DNA of 64,000 nt from Pseudoxanthomonas sp. NC8 (GCA_025232375.1 CP060419.1:1611001-1675000); one strand, 5' to 3'. Positions 1 through 13,285 are shown, numbered from the stretch's first letter. Notes: a model not told the origin generated them from the sequence alone. Numbers and translations: made by a program.

Positions 1-3000
1 CCAGACTTCGCGCCACGCGGTGGAAGCGCAGATCCTGCACGGCCGCACCCTGGACGTGCCGTGGGGAATCTCCGAATCCGGTTACAACGCGGTTGATGCG
101 CGGATGAACTACCAGTACCGCGCGTTCGGCGTGCCCGGGCTCGGCCTCAAGCGCGGCTCAGGACAGGACCGCGTGATCGCACCCTACGCCAGCATGATGG
201 CGCTGATGGTCGCCCCGGAAGCCGCCTGCCAGAACCTGCAGCGGCTGGAGGCGCTGGGCTTCTCCGGCGCATTCGGCATGTACGAGGCGATCGACTACAC
301 CGCCGCGCGGGTGCCGCCGGGTAAGGACTGCGTGCTGATCCGCTCGTTCATGGCCCACCACCAGGGCATGGGCTTCCTTGGCGCTGGACTACCTGCTGCG
401 GCGGCAGCCGATGCAGCAGCGCTTCCCTGGCCGATGCCGAGTTTGAGCCACCGTGCTGCTGCTGCAGGAGCGGATCCCGCAGACCGGGCTGTTCCACCCG
501 CACGAGGCCGAAGTGCAGGGCGCGCGCGCGACCACGGGCGAGACCGAGACCCAGCTGCGGATCCTGCGCAAACCCGGCAGTGCGCGCCCGGAAGTGCAGC
601 TGCTGTCCAACGGCCGCTACCACGGCATGCTCACCCACGCCGGCGGCGGCTACAGCCGGCATCGCGACATGGCCACCACGCGCTGGCGCGAGGACGGCAC
701 GCGCGATCCCCAGGGCACGTTCTGCTACCTGCGCGACGTGGAGAGCGGCCAGTTCTGGTCGACCGCGCTGCAGCCCACCGCCGTGGCGATGGACCAGTAC
801 GAGGCGATCTTCTCCGATGCCAAGGTCGAGTTCCGCGGCAGCAGGAACGGCTACGAGAGCCATCTGGAAATCGCGATCTCGGCCGAAGACGACATCGAGC
901 TGCGCCGCCTGCGCCTGAGCAACCGCAGCCGGCGCACGCGCACCATCGAGATCACCACCTATGCCGAGGTGGTGCTGGCGCCGGCGATCTCCGACGAGGT
1001 GCATCCGGCCTTCAGCAACCTGTTCGTGCAGACCGAGATCGTCCGCGCCAAGCAGGCGCTGCTGTGCACCCGCCGCCCGCGAGCGCACGACGAGGTGCCG
1101 CCGTGGATGTTCCACCTGATCGCGGTGCACGACGCCGACATCACCGAGATCTCCTACGAGACCGACCGCGCGCGCTTCCTCGGCCGCGGCAATACGCCGC
1201 GCGCACCGGACGCGCTGACCGGCCAAGCGAAGTTGTCCGACACCGACGGCTCGGTGCTCGATCCGGTCGTGGCGATCCGCTGCCGGATCGAGCTGGCGCC
1301 CGGACAGACCGCGATGGTCGACATGGTCTACGGCGTGGGCGGCGACCGCGAGGCCTGTGCCGGCCTGGTCGACAAGTACCGCGACCGGCGCCTGGCCGAC
1401 CGCGTGTTCGACCTTACTGGACCCACAGTAAGGTGGTGCGCCGGCAGATCAATGCCAGCCAAGGCCGAGGCGCAGCTGTACGAGCGCCTTGGCCGGGCTG
1501 GTGCTGTACGCCAATCCGCTGCTGCGCGCCGACCCGGAAGTGCTGCTGCAGAACCAGCGCGGCCAGTCCGGACTGTGGGGGCATGCGATCTCCGGCGACC
1601 TGCCGATCGTGCTGCTGAAGATCACCGACGCGGAGAACATCGAGCTGGTCCGGCAGATGGTGCAGGCGCACGCGTACTGGCGGCTCAAGGGGCTGCGCGC
1701 GGACCTGGTGATCTGGAACGAGAGCAAGAGCGGCTATCGCCAGCAGCTGCAGGACCAGATCCTGGGCATGGTCTCGGCCGATCCGGAATCCAACGTGCTG
1801 GACCTGCCCGGCGGCATCTTCGTGCGCCCGGCGCAGCTGATCTCGCAGGAAGACCGGGTGCTGCTGCAGGCGGTGGCGCGGGTGATCGTCAGCGACGAGC
1901 TCGGCACCTGGCCGCGCAGGTCGGTCGCCATGCGCCGCCCGAACGTGCGCTGCCGGCGAAGCTGCCGGAGAGCACGGCAGTACCCACGGTCGAACCACTG
2001 GCGTCGTCCGACGCGGGTCTGCCGCCGCCTGCGGGCGATGCCGAGGACCAGCACGAAGGCGTGCACGATCCGTGGCCGTTCCTGCCGCTGGTCACCGGCA
2101 CGCTGTTCGACAACGGCCTGGGCGCGTTCGCCGCCGACGGCCGCGAGTACGTGGTCGTCTCGCGCGAGGGCGCGCCCACGCCGGCGCCGTGGTCCAACGT
2201 GGTGGCCAATGCCCGGCTGGGCACGGTGGTCAGCGAGAGTTCGCCCGGCTACACCTGGTTCGAGAACGCGCACGAGTTCCGGCTCACGCCCTGGCATAAC
2301 GATCCGGTGTCGGACACCGGCGGCGAGGCGTTCTACCTGCGCGATGAGGAGACCGGGCGGGTCTGGTCTCCGATGCCACTGCCGTGCCGCGGCCGCGGCG
2401 CGTACCGCACCCGCCACGGCTTCGGCTACACCGTCCACGAGCACGAAGAGGACGGCATCGCCAGCGAGCTGTGGATCTACGTGGCGGTCGAGGACGCGGT
2501 GAAGTTCTCGGTATTGCGCCTGCGCAACCTGTCCGGCCGCACCCGGCGCCTGTCGGCCACCGGTTACGTGGAGTGGGTGCTGGGCGACCTGCGCTCGAAA
2601 TCGCAGATGCACGTGGTGTGCGAGCGCGACACGGGCAGCGGTGCACTGTTCGCGCGCAATCCCTACAACACCGAGTTCGGCGGGCGGGTGGCGTTCTTTG
2701 ATACCGATGCCGGCGACTGCAGCTGGACGGCCGATCGCACCGAGTTCCTCGGCCGCAATGGCAGCCTGGCCGAGCCGGCTGCGTTGAAGCGCGAGCGCCT
2801 GTCCGGGCGGCTGGGGGTGGGGCTGGATCCGTGCGCGGCGATCCAGGTGCCGATAGACCTGGCCGACGGGCAGTCGCAGGAAACCGTGTTCCGCCTGGGT
2901 GCCGGCCGCGACTACGACGAGGCGCAGGCACTGGCGCGGCGGGTGGGCGGTGTCGGTAAGGCGTACGACGCGCTGGATGCGGTGCGCATCCACTGGCGCG

Positions 3001-4507
3001 TGCTGCTGACCACCGTGCAGGTGAGCACGCCCGATCCGTCGGTCGATGCGCTGGCCAATGGCTGGCTGCTGTACCAGACCCTGGGCTGCCGCTATGTCGC
3101 ACGCAGCGGCTATTACCAGTCCGGCGGCGCGTTCGGTTTCCGCGACCAGCTGCAGGACAGCATGGCGACCCTGCACGCGATCCCGGCACTGACCCGCGAG
3201 CACCTGCTGCTCAGCGCCGCGCACCAGTTCCCGCAAGGCGACGTGATGCACTGGTGGCATCCGCCCCGGGGACGCGGCGTGCGCACGCGCTGCTCGGATG
3301 ACTACCTGTGGTTGCCGCTGGCCACCTGCCGCTACCTGGAGGTGACCGGCGACACCGGCGTCCCGGAGGAACAGGTCGGTTTCGTCGAGGGCCGACCGGT
3401 CAATCCCGACGAAGAAGGCTACTACGACCTGCCGGTGGCTTCGCGGCTGCGGCAATCGCTCTACCAGCACTGCGTGCTGGCGCTGCAGCGCGGCTGCAGC
3501 CTGGTCGGCGAGCGTGGCCTGCCGTTGATCGCCACTGGCGACTGGAACGACGGCATGAACCGGGTCGGCGAGGCCAACCGCGGCGAAAGCGTGTGGCTGG
3601 GCTTCTTCCTCCACGAAATCCTGCAGCGTTTCGCCGAGGTGGCCACACAACGCGGCGATACGGCCTTCGCCGACTGGTGCGCCGGGCAGTCCGCGCAGCT
3701 GCGCGGCAACCTCGAAAGCCCACGCATGGGACGGGGAGTGGTACCGGCGGGCCTTGGTTCGACGATGGCACGCCGCTGGGCTCCACCCGGAGCGACGAAT
3801 GCCGGATCGATTCGATATCGCAGAGCTGGTCGGTGCTGTCGGGCGTGGCCAGCCCGGAGCGCGCCCGGCAGGCGCTCGATTCGCTCTATCGCCATCTCGT
3901 GCGCCCGGAGGCCGGCCTGATCCAGCTGCTGGATCCGCCGTTCGACAGGACGGCCAAGGACCCCGGCTACATCCGCGGCTATGTGCCCGGCGTGCGCGAG
4001 AACGGTGGGCAGTACACGCATGCCGCGGTGTGGGCGGCGATGGCGTTCGCCCACCGGGGCGATGCCTCCCGGGCCTGGGAGCTGGCGCGGATGATCAACC
4101 CGGTCAACCACGCACTGGATGCGTCGGCGGCGGCGATCTACAAGGTCGAACCGTATGTGCTGGCGGCCGATGTCTACGCCGTGGCACCACACGTGGGGCG
4201 TGGCGGCTGGACCTATAGTACACCGGCTCGGCCGGATGGATGTACCGGCTGCTGGTGGAATCGCTGCTGGGCCTGCGCCGCATCGGCGAGCCTGGCGCTG
4301 AAACCGTGCCTGCCGGCGGACTGGCCCGGCTATGGCATGCAGTACCGCTTCGGCGACAGCGTGTACCGGATCACGGTGGAGCAGGTGGATGGCATGGCCG
4401 GTGGGCTCAGCGTCGACGGGCAGGCGCAGCCGGGCTTCGAGCTGGCACTCGTGGACGATGGCGCCATCCACCAGGTGCATCTCCGCTGGCCGCGGAGTGC
4501 GACGTGA
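1..4507 (+). CDS. ndvB: Cyclic beta-1,2-glucan synthase family protein (NdvB/ChvB-like), 3' part
   Basis: The 5' end lies outside the window; the frame enters at base 2. The visible part runs from a glucoamylase-like segment (motif GLGLKRG near base 140, FMAHHQGMGF near 350) through two glycosyltransferase-36/carbohydrate-binding modules (about 560-1400 and 2090-2900) to a GH94 phosphorylase-type catalytic domain (about 3000-4400) with the catalytic-Asp motif TGDWNDGMN at about 3535. In the NdvB/ChvB family this domain trims and releases the cyclic beta-1,2-glucan made by the N-terminal GT84 domain at the inner membrane. The frame is interrupted near 373, 425, 1413-1433, 1490, 1910, 3730, 3755 and 4215. 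Nearly all of these are CCWGG sites and removing one base restores family-like sequence, so I read one intact gene. A cellobionate- or cellodextrin-phosphorylase-like large protein is a less likely alternative. Confidence 0.85.
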
Positions 4508-4762
4508 CCATCGATCGCGCATCGCTGGACAGGGAACTGGACCGGCTTGCCGCCATGCTCGCGCCCCTGGCTCACACACGTGCGGCATCCGGCCCAGTTC
4601 TGGCCGCAGTTCGACGCGCTGGCACACGAGATCCTGGACCGTGCCCCGGTGAAGGATCGTGTCCACGTGGAAGGCCGGCTGCTGAAGATGCTCGGCGAGC
4701 ATCGCGAGCTTCTGCGCAGGTGCCGGGGCTGGCCTCCGGGCAACCGGCGTCCGCTTCATTGA
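4504..4762 (+). CDS. Small hypothetical protein, about 86 aa
   Basis: A GTG start overlaps the stop codon of the glucan synthase gene (GTGA), suggesting translational coupling. The frame begins VTIDRASLDRELDRLAAMLAP, breaks at a CCCCTGG near 4567, and continues WLTHVRHPAQFWPQFDALA to the stop at 4762. There is no signal peptide and no recognised domain. The N-terminal stretch is a predicted amphipathic helix. I do not recognise the family; position suggests it is co-expressed with the glucan synthase. Confidence 0.5.
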
Positions 4763-4987
4763 ATCGATCGATGGTGATGGAGCGCCCATGCCGGCAGCCG
4801 TGGTGGCCGGACTCGAGGTGGGCGCAGTCCCCGCGGGCGAGTGGATGCTCGACGGGTTCCCGGATTTCCGGTCGTGGGTGCCGACCTGCCGCGGCGATCG
4901 AAGTCCGCGCCAGGTGCTTGGGCCTTCGTCCAGTTGGCGTCCCGTCGCGATCAGGTTGCCATCAGGTTGCCATCAGGGCCGAGGGGC

Positions 4988-5020
4988 GCAAAAGGCCGGG
5001 GATTACCCCGGCCTTTTTGC
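4988..5020. terminator. Bidirectional rho-independent terminator
   Basis: Perfect hairpin AAAGGCCGGGG-ATTA-CCCCGGCCTTT with an A-run before and a T-run after it. It lies between the plus-strand end of the glucan synthase/86-aa genes and the minus-strand end of the next small gene, so it can serve both. Just upstream, CATCAGGTTGC is directly repeated (about 4951-4976). Confidence 0.9.
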
Positions 5021-5039
5021 GTCCAGCGATGCGATCCGA

Positions 5040-5256
5040 TCAGGGGAACGAGGCGATGAGCTCGAGTTCGCCGGCGGCGTTCTCCAGCTCGATCCGGGTC
5101 GGGATGAAACGCAGTCCGGCGCGCGAATCGGCAATCACCCGGGCGATCTGCATGCATGGCCTGGTCGCGTTCGAGGAACCAGAACGAGGGCGTGCCGTTG
5201 TCGATCAGGCGCCAGCCACCATGGGATCCGACCAGTTTGAGGGTGCTGGCGACCAT
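5040..5256 (-). CDS. Hypothetical protein, about 71 aa
   Basis: Starts MVASTLKLVGSHGGWRLIDN and, after a frame break at about 5150 (an extra ATGC next to CCAGG), continues QIARVIADSRAGLRFIPT to a stop at 5040. It is a small soluble protein without signal peptide or membrane segment. Similar conserved hypothetical proteins occur next to smpB in xanthomonads, but I cannot assign a function. The 215 bases between it and smpB contain no gene that I can support. Confidence 0.55.
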
Positions 5257-5471
5257 CGGGAGGCTTCAAGAGAGAGGGTCCCCGGCCCGGCATCCTGCCG
5301 GCGACCTTATCCATTGCAGAGCGGTTCCATTGCTGGCGGCGCAAGCCGTTCTGCCGGGGCGGTCACAGATTGCCCGTCGGACGCGTATCCCGCAGTCAGG
5401 CGGGCGCGTGCCGTCTTGTAGGAAATTTCCTACCCCCCTTATTGATCATTCCGGACCGAGGGGAAGGGCGG

Positions 5472-5986
5472 TCACGCGTTCTTGTTGTGGCGGCGCATCA
5501 CGCGCTGCTTCTCCCGCTGCCAGTCGCGCTCCTTGGCGGTGTCGCGCTTGTCGTGCTCCTGCTTGCCCTTGGCCAGGGCGATCTCGAGCTTGACCTTGTT
5601 CCCGCTCCAGTACATCGCCGTCGGCACCAGCGTGTAGCCGTCGCGCTGGACGCCGCCGATCAGCTTGTCGATCTCGTGCCGGTGCAGCAGCAGCTTGCGG
5701 GTGCGACGGTCATTGGCGACGACATGCGTGGAGGCTGGATCAGCGGGGTGATCTGCGCGCCGATCAGGTAGATCTCGCCGTCCTGCACGTAGGCGTAGCC
5801 GTCGGTGAGATTGGCGCGCCCGGCGCGGATCGACTTGACCTCCCAGCCCTGCAGGGCCAGCCCCGCCTCGACGCGGTCGATCAGGTGGTATTCGTGGCGC
5901 GCGCGCTTGTTCAAGGCGATGGTGCGGTTGGCCGGCTCGGCCTTCGCCTTGGCCTTTGCCTTATCATGGGCCGGTTGCTTGCTCAT
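5472..5986 (-). CDS. smpB: SsrA-binding protein SmpB
   Basis: SmpB binds tmRNA and delivers it to stalled ribosomes (trans-translation). The N-terminus is a Lys/Ala-rich extension ([19 protein letters not shown]), followed by the conserved core [49 protein letters not shown], then after the break [21 protein letters not shown] and the basic C-terminal tail ending VMRRHNKNA. About 171 aa when corrected, normal for the family. The frame break is near 5720-5735 beside a degenerate CCWGG site. It diverges from ratA, the usual xanthomonad arrangement. Confidence 0.95.
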
Positions 5987-6031
5987 TCCGCCATTGTCGC
6001 CCAAATCGGGCAGTCGCAGACGTCCCGCCGC

Positions 6032-6462
6032 ATGCCCAGCATCCAACGCAGCGCCCTGGTCGGGCACTCCGCCGCCCGCATGTTCGACCTGGTCAACGAC
6101 GTGTCCGCCTATCCGCGGCGCTTCTCCCATAGTGCGAACAGGCGCAGGTCCTGGAGCAGGACGCGGCGCGGCTGGTGGCGCGGCTGGATGTGGGGCTGGG
6201 TTCGCTGCGCACCTGGTTCACCACCGAGAACCGGCTCGAGCGGCCACACCGGATCGAGATGCAGCTGCGCGAGGGGCCGTTCCGCAAGTTGCACGGAGTG
6301 TGGAACTTCCACTCGCTGGACGAGACCTCGTGCAAGGTGACCCTGACCCTGGAGTTCGAACCGGCCTCGCGCCTGCTGGGGCCGGTGTTCGCGCTGGGCT
6401 TAAGGGGGCTGGCCGACCGCATGGTCGATGATTTCGTGCGCGTGGCCGACCGCGGGGAATGA
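6032..6462 (+). CDS. ratA: RatA-type START/polyketide-cyclase-like protein
   Basis: Start [20 protein letters not shown], a typical RatA/Coq10-like beginning; after a frame break near 6128 the protein continues [20 protein letters not shown] to a stop at 6462, about 143 aa. In E. coli RatA is described as inhibiting 70S association; in other bacteria homologues act in ubiquinone metabolism, so the role here is not settled. The stop overlaps the start of rnfH (ATGA), indicating a two-gene operon divergent from smpB. Confidence 0.88.
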
Positions 6463-6728
6463 CCATGCTGCGGATCCAGGTCGTGGTCGCCTGGCCGCAC
6501 CGCTGCGTGCAACGCGAGGTGGTTCTGGAAGAGGGGGCCACCGTCGCCGACGCGGTGCGGCAGGCCGCGCTGGAGTCCGCGGAAGTCGCCGGCTACGCGG
6601 TGTTCGGACTGGCAGTGGAGCCTTCGGAAGTCCTGCGCGATGGCGACCGGGTGGAGCTGCTCAGGCCGCTGCAGGTGGATCCCAAAGAGGCCCGGCGCCG
6701 GCGCGCGCAGCGCCAGCGCGATCGCTGA
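6459..6728 (+). CDS. rnfH: RnfH family ubiquitin-like protein (RatB, UPF0125)
   Basis: Complete 89-aa frame: [20 protein letters not shown], then the conserved GYAVFGLAV and LRDGDRVELLRPLQVDPKEA and a basic tail RRRRAQRQRDR. This is the full RnfH beta-grasp pattern. It overlaps ratA by four bases. Function in this lineage is unknown; the ratA-rnfH pairing is conserved in proteobacteria. Confidence 0.9.
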   Translation: MTMLRIQVVVAWPHRCVQREVVLEEGATVADAVRQAALESAEVAGYAVFGLAVEPSEVLRDGDRVELLRPLQVDPKEARRRRAQRQRDR

Positions 6729-7129
6729 TCAGCGGCCGCCCTTGCCTTTTCCTTGGTAAGGTTCGGCCCGAACTGCCGCAGGGAGCTCCGCGACAGCTCC
6801 AGGTCCTGCTCCGGGAAATAGTCGCCGTCCCAGCGCACGAGGCTGTCGTTTTCGAAGTACACGGTCAGCGTCTTCGCCTGGGTGGTGCCACGGCGGTTGG
6901 TCCGTTCGGTGGCGACGTAGTCCCAGCGTTGCGCATGAAACGGATCCTGCACCGACGGGGTCCCGAGCAGGCCGGCGACCTGCTGCTTGCTCAGGCCCGG
7001 CTTGAGCTGGTCCACCGCCTCCTTCTCGAGCAGGTTGCCCTGGTAGATCGGCTGCTTGTAGAGCACGCCGCAACCGGCGGCGGCGAGCGCGAAGGGGACG
7101 ATCATCAGCAGTCGGCGGAAGCTGGACAT
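6729..7129 (-). CDS. bamE: Outer membrane assembly lipoprotein BamE (SmpA/OmlA)
   Basis: BamE is the small lipoprotein of the Bam complex that inserts beta-barrel proteins into the outer membrane. It has a signal peptide MSSFRRLLMIVPFALAAAGC with lipobox AAGC, then YKQPIYQGNLLEKEAVDQLK, GLSKQQVAGLLGTPSV and DPFHAQRWDYVATE, which are the BamE/OmlA signatures. The C-terminus changes frame near 6750-6760 (CCAAGG); I place the stop at 6729. It is convergent with rnfH and divergent from fur, the classic fur-omlA arrangement of xanthomonads. Confidence 0.93.
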
Positions 7130-7243
7130 TGCGGGCACGCGGGATGGAAAGTGGGCCGATGATACACTCCCGGCGCGTCCGGAAGCCGCTCCCGCAAGGG
7201 CTGGCGGTAAACCGGCAGTGAATGATCGCGACGGAGTAAGGCC

Positions 7244-7652
7244 ATGGAATCGAACGACCTGCGCCGTGTGGGGTTGAAGGTGACGCACCCGCGCGTGCGC
7301 ATCCTGGAACTGCTGGAGGAGAAGCAGCCCCAGCACCACCTCACCGCCGAAGACATCTACCGCCGCCTGCTCGAGCATGGCGACGAGGTCGGCCTTACCA
7401 CGGTGTACCGGGTGCTGACCCAGTTCGAGGCAGCCGGCCTTGGTGATCAAGCACAACTTCGAAGGCGGTAAGGCGATGTACGAGCTCGACCGCGGCGGCC
7501 ACCACGACCACATGGTCGACGTGGACACCGGCAAGATCATCGAGTTCGAAAGCGCCGAGATCGAGAAGCTGCAGCGCGATATCGCGGCCAAGCACGGCTA
7601 CGAACTGGAAGAACACTCGCTGGTGCTGTACGTGCGCAAGAAGCGGCGCTGA
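7244..7652 (+). CDS. fur: Ferric uptake regulator Fur
   Basis: Fe(II)-dependent repressor. N-terminal winged helix (DLRRVGLKVTHPRVRILELL, GLTTVYRVLTQFEAAGL) and C-terminal metal/dimerisation domain with GGHHDHMVDVDTGKIIEFES. It lacks the E. coli CxxC pair, as Pseudomonas-type Fur proteins do. About 136 aa once corrected. The only break is at 7441, where CCTGG (L-V in GLVIK) appears as CCTTGG. The 114 bases to bamE must hold both divergent promoters. A Fur-box-like site lies upstream of feoA in this same window. Confidence 0.95.
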
Positions 7653-7694
7653 GCCCGCACGCATCCGGCGCGCGCGCGGCAGGAGCGTGCCGGA

Positions 7695-9439
7695 TCAGCG
7701 TGCGCGCGTCGCCGCGCGGCGGACCCGGACCGACGGGTCCTTTTCAGGAGCTTCCGCATCCGCGGCGACGGCTTCGTCGAGCAGGCGGCGCGCCGCCGCA
7801 TGTGCCTCCCGGCCGACCTCCACTCCGCCCAGCATCCGCGCCAGTTCGCTTTCGCGTCCACCGTCGTCGAGCAGTTCGACCGCGCTGCGGGTGATGCCTT
7901 CCACCGGGGCCTTGCTCACCCGGTAGTGGGCGTGGCCCTGCGCGGCGACCTGCGGCAGGTGGGTGACGCACAGCACCCTGGCGTGCCCGGCCGAGCGCCC
8001 GCAGCTTGCGGCCGACGATCTCGGCCACCGCACCACCAATGCCCGAGTCGACCTCGTCGAAGACCATGGTCGGCACCGCGTCCGAGCCGAGCGCGGCGAC
8101 TTCGATGGCCAGCGAGATGCGCGACAGCTCGCCGCCGGAGGCGACCTTGCGCAGTGGTCGTGGCGGCTGCCCGGCATTGGCCGCGACCATGAACTCGACC
8201 CGTTCGGCGCCATTCGGGTCGGGCCGGGTGCCGGCGCCGCCTTCCTGCTCGACCAGTTCGACCAGGAAGCGGCCGCCACCCATGCCCAGTTCGGCGATCA
8301 GAACACTGGTCGCGGTCGACAGCGCTTCGGCGGCGGCACGGCGGGTAGCGCTCAGCAGGGCCGCGGCGGCGCGCCAGGTGGAGGTGGCATCGGCGATCTC
8401 GCCGTCGAGTTGCTGCAGTCGCTCGCCGGCGCCGCGCAATTCCGCGAGTTCGGTGGCGACACGATCACGGTGTGCGGCCAGCTCGACCGGCGCGAGGCGA
8501 TGCTTGCGCGCCAGGTCATGGATCCGGCCCAGCCGCCGTTCGAGCTGGTCGAAACGGGCCGGATCGACCTCCAGGTCATCCCGGATGCGGCCGACCATGG
8601 CCAGGGCTTCCTCGATCTGCACGCCGGCCCCTTCGAGCAGTCCGTCGACTTCGGTAAGGCGCGGTTCGTGTTCCGCGGCGCGGGCCAGGGCGCCCCGGGT
8701 CTGCTGCAGCTGGCGGAAAGCGACGGTGATTCCTCGCCGCCGAGGCGGGCCAGGTGTCGTCGCAGGCGGCGATCAGCCCGGCCGCGTTGGCCTGGCGGCG
8801 ATGGGCCAGGTCGAGCGCTTCCAGTGCGGCCGGGTCCAGGTCTTCGCGTTCGAGCTCGGCCAGCTGGTGCTCCAGCCAGCCGATCCGGTCGGAAACGTCG
8901 CCCTGTGCCTGCAGGCGTTCGCTTTCGGCCAGCAGTCCCTGCCAGCTCGCCGCCGCTGCGCGCACCGCACCGCGCTCGGCCTCGTTGCGGGCATGGCCGT
9001 CGAGCAGGGCCAGCTGGCTGGCGCGGGTGAGCAGGGACTGGTGTTCGTGCTGGCCGTGGATCTCGACCAGCAGCCCGGCCAGTTCGGCGATCTGGGCCAG
9101 GGTCACCGGACGGCCGTTGACCCATGCGCGGGAACCGCCATCGGCACGGATCACGCGGCGCAGCTGGCACTGGCCGTCCTCGTCCAGTTCGTTTTCGCGC
9201 AGCCAGTCGCGCGCCGCGGGGCTCCCCTCGAGGTCGAAGTCGGCCGACAGTTCGGCGCGTTCGCTGCCATGGCGGACCACGCCGCTGTCCGCGCGAAGCC
9301 CGGACAGGAAGCCCAGCGCATCGACCAGCAGCGACTTGCCCGCGCCGGTCTCGCCGGAGATCACGGTCATGCCCGGGCCGAATTCCAGCTCGGTGGCGCG
9401 GACGACGGCGAAGTCCTTCAGGGCGAGATGGCTGAGCAT
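7695..9439 (-). CDS. recN: DNA repair ATPase RecN
   Basis: SMC-like ATPase acting in double-strand-break repair. N-terminal Walker A GETGAGKSLLVDALGFL at about 9345, a long central coiled-coil region (QLALLDGHARNEAERGAV onwards) and the C-terminal ATPase half with SGGELSRISLAIEVAAL, Walker B VFDEVDSGIGG and CVTHLPQVAAQGHAHY. About 581 aa when corrected, close to the family norm. Frame breaks lie near 8745, 8690 and 7990-8010. I saw no LexA-type box upstream. Confidence 0.93.
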
Positions 9440-9569
9440 GGTTCGTATTGTAGGGGCGGGCAGGGAGGTTTCCGCAGGCCGGCCACACTGGCGCCGGGCC
9501 ATCGCAGCGGATGAGACCGGCGGCGGAGGTGCTTGCGGCGCGGCCGTCGCTGGCGCTATCTATCCGCCA

Positions 9570-10637
9570 ATGAACGCCGCTCCGCCACCGCCGACCGTCC
9601 CGCTCGACCCGCGCGCGCGCCAGCTGCTGCGCACCCTGATCGGCCGCTACATCCGCGACGGCGAGCCGGTCGGCTCGCAGACCCTGGCCCGCCATGCCGG
9701 CCTGGACGTCAGTCCGGCCACGATCCGCAACATCCTGGCCGACCTGGAGGACAGCGGCCTGCTGACCTCGCCGCACACCTCGGCCGGGCGCGTGCCTACC
9801 GTGCAGGGCTACCGGGTCTTCGTCGACAGCCTGTTGCAGGTGAAGTCGCTGGGCGAGCGGGAGGTGGCGCGGCTGCGCGCGGAGATGACCGCCGGCGCCG
9901 GTACCCAGGCCCTGCTCGGCAACGCCTCCGAACTGCTCTCGGCGATGACCCATTTCGTCGGCGTGGTCGGCGCGCCGCGGCGCGGGCAGTTCGCTTTCCG
10001 CCAGATCGACTTCGTGCCGCTGGGTGGCCGGCGGGTGCTGGCGATCGTGGTCTTCGCCGATGGCGAGGTGCAGAACCGGGTGGTCGAGCCGCAGCGGGTG
10101 TTCAAGCCGGCCGAGCTGGAGAAGGTCGCCAACTACCTCAATGCCCATTGTGCCGGCCGGCCGCTGGCCCAGATCCGCGCAACCCTGCTGCACGAGCTGC
10201 GCCAGGCCCGGGACGAGATGGAGCTGTTGCTGGCCCAGTCGGTCGAGCTGGCCGAGCAGGCGCTGGAGCCGCCGGGCGACGACATGGTCCTGGCCGGGCA
10301 GACCCGGCTGATGGGCCTGCAGGACCTGTCCGACGTGGAGCGCCTGCGCGAACTGTTCGAGGCCTTCGCCCGCAAGCGCGAGATCCTGCAGCTGCTCGAG
10401 CGCACCCAGCGTGCGCCCGGGGTACGCATCTTCATCGGCGAGGAAACCGGCCTTGGCGCCGCTGGACGGGATGTCTGGTGACCGCGCCCTATGGCGCGGG
10501 TGGGCAGGTGCTGGGCGTGCTCGGGGTGATCGGGCCGACCCGGATGGCCTACGACCGGGTGATCCCCGTGGTCCCAGGCCGCCGCCGACGTGCTCGGCGC
10601 CGCCCTGCAGGGGTCGGGCGAGCGGCCGCCGGCCTGA
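9570..10637 (+). CDS. hrcA: Heat-inducible transcription repressor HrcA
   Basis: HrcA represses heat-shock genes through CIRCE operators. Winged-helix N-terminus [20 protein letters not shown] with [18 protein letters not shown] and [11 protein letters not shown], then the GAF-like domain ending [20 protein letters not shown]. Breaks at 10451 (CCTTGG), 10478 (TCTGG) and 10573 (CCCAGG) are all CCWGG-associated. First gene of hrcA-grpE-dnaK-dnaJ. I searched 9440-9570 and the other intergenic gaps by eye and did not find the CIRCE palindrome (TTAGCACTC-N9-GAGTGCTAA). Confidence 0.93.
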
Positions 10638-10664
10638 TCGTTCCGCGCGCCGTCGCCTCGGTGA

Positions 10665-10692
10665 CTTGAATCGGTCGGCCACGGTCCCCATA
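10665..10692 (+). promoter_or_regulatory. Sigma-32 type heat-shock promoter before grpE
   Basis: -35 element CTTGAAT at 10665-10671, a 14-base spacer, and -10 element CCCCATA at 10686-10692. This matches the RpoH consensus CTTGAAA-N13/14-CCCCATnT closely. It sits 43 bases before the grpE start and allows grpE-dnaK-dnaJ to be heat-induced independently of hrcA. It is a sequence match only. Confidence 0.75.
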
Positions 10693-10734
10693 CGGGGCAG
10701 AAGGCGGCCGCGAGCGCCGCAGGGAGCCGATTGC

Positions 10735-11250
10735 ATGACCGAAAACCAGAACCCGACCCCCGGCGACGAGACCGGCGCCACCCTCGAGTCGCAGCTGCGC
10801 GACGAGATCGAGGCCCTGCGCGGCGAGATCGAGCAGCTGCGCGCCGATTCGCTGCGCGAGCGCGCCGACCTCGAGAACCAGCGCAAGCGCGTGGCCCGCG
10901 ATGTCGAGCAGGCCCGCCGCTTCGCCAACGAACGCCTGCTCGGCGAGCTGCTGCCGGTGTTCGACAGCCTTGACGCCGGACTGGCCGCGGCCGGGGACCA
11001 GACGGGTCCGCTGAAGGACGGCATGGAGCTGACCTACCGCCAGCTGCTCAAGGTTGCCGGCGACAACGGCCTTGGCCGTGGTCGATCCGGCCGGGCAGCC
11101 GTTCAACCCCGAGCACCACCAGGCCATCAGCCAGGCTGATCCGGGCGATGCCGTGCCGGGCAGCGTGCTGCAGGTGTTCCAGAAGGGCTACGTGCTCAAC
11201 GACCGCCTGCTGCCCGCCCGGCGCTGGTGGTGGTTGCGCGCCACGACTGA
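10735..11250 (+). CDS. grpE: Nucleotide exchange factor GrpE
   Basis: Releases ADP from DnaK. Acidic N-terminus, long coiled coil ([20 protein letters not shown]), then [36 protein letters not shown] and, after the break, [30 protein letters not shown]. About 171 aa corrected. The breaks are at 11072 (CCTTGG) and about 11212. It begins [20 protein letters not shown]. Confidence 0.94.
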
Positions 11251-11278
11251 ACCCCGCACTCCATGGCCGGGACGCCCA

Positions 11279-11306
11279 CTTGAACGGCGTCCGGCGGCCC
11301 CTATCT
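11279..11306 (+). promoter_or_regulatory. Second sigma-32 type promoter, before dnaK
   Basis: -35 element CTTGAAC at 11279-11285, 12-base spacer, -10 element CCCCTATCT at 11298-11306. The -10 has one extra T relative to CCCCATnT and the spacer is one base short, so it is weaker than the grpE promoter. It lies 57 bases before dnaK. Confidence 0.55.
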
Positions 11307-11308
11307 AA

Positions 11309-13285
<1,977 letters not shown>

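Noticed and set aside
1413..1436. TAAGG and CTTATGG strings as a genuine dispersed repeat
   Set aside because: They replace CCAGG or CCTGG in codons that homologues would require, so they are artefacts of that site rather than elements.
1734..3650. Long minus-strand open frame (638 codons) opposite the glucan synthase
   Set aside because: Antisense shadow in GC-rich DNA. Its translation is His/Arg/Gln-rich without domains, while the plus strand encodes a recognisable GH94 protein.
9440..9569. CIRCE or LexA box between recN and hrcA
   Set aside because: No TTAGCACTC/GAGTGCTAA or CTGT-N8-ACAG-like palindrome could be found.
8352..11024. 890-codon minus-strand open frame across recN, hrcA and grpE
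   Set aside because: It includes only pieces of RecN in a wrong frame and is otherwise antisense to hrcA and grpE; long open frames on the opposite strand are expected at about 70% GC.
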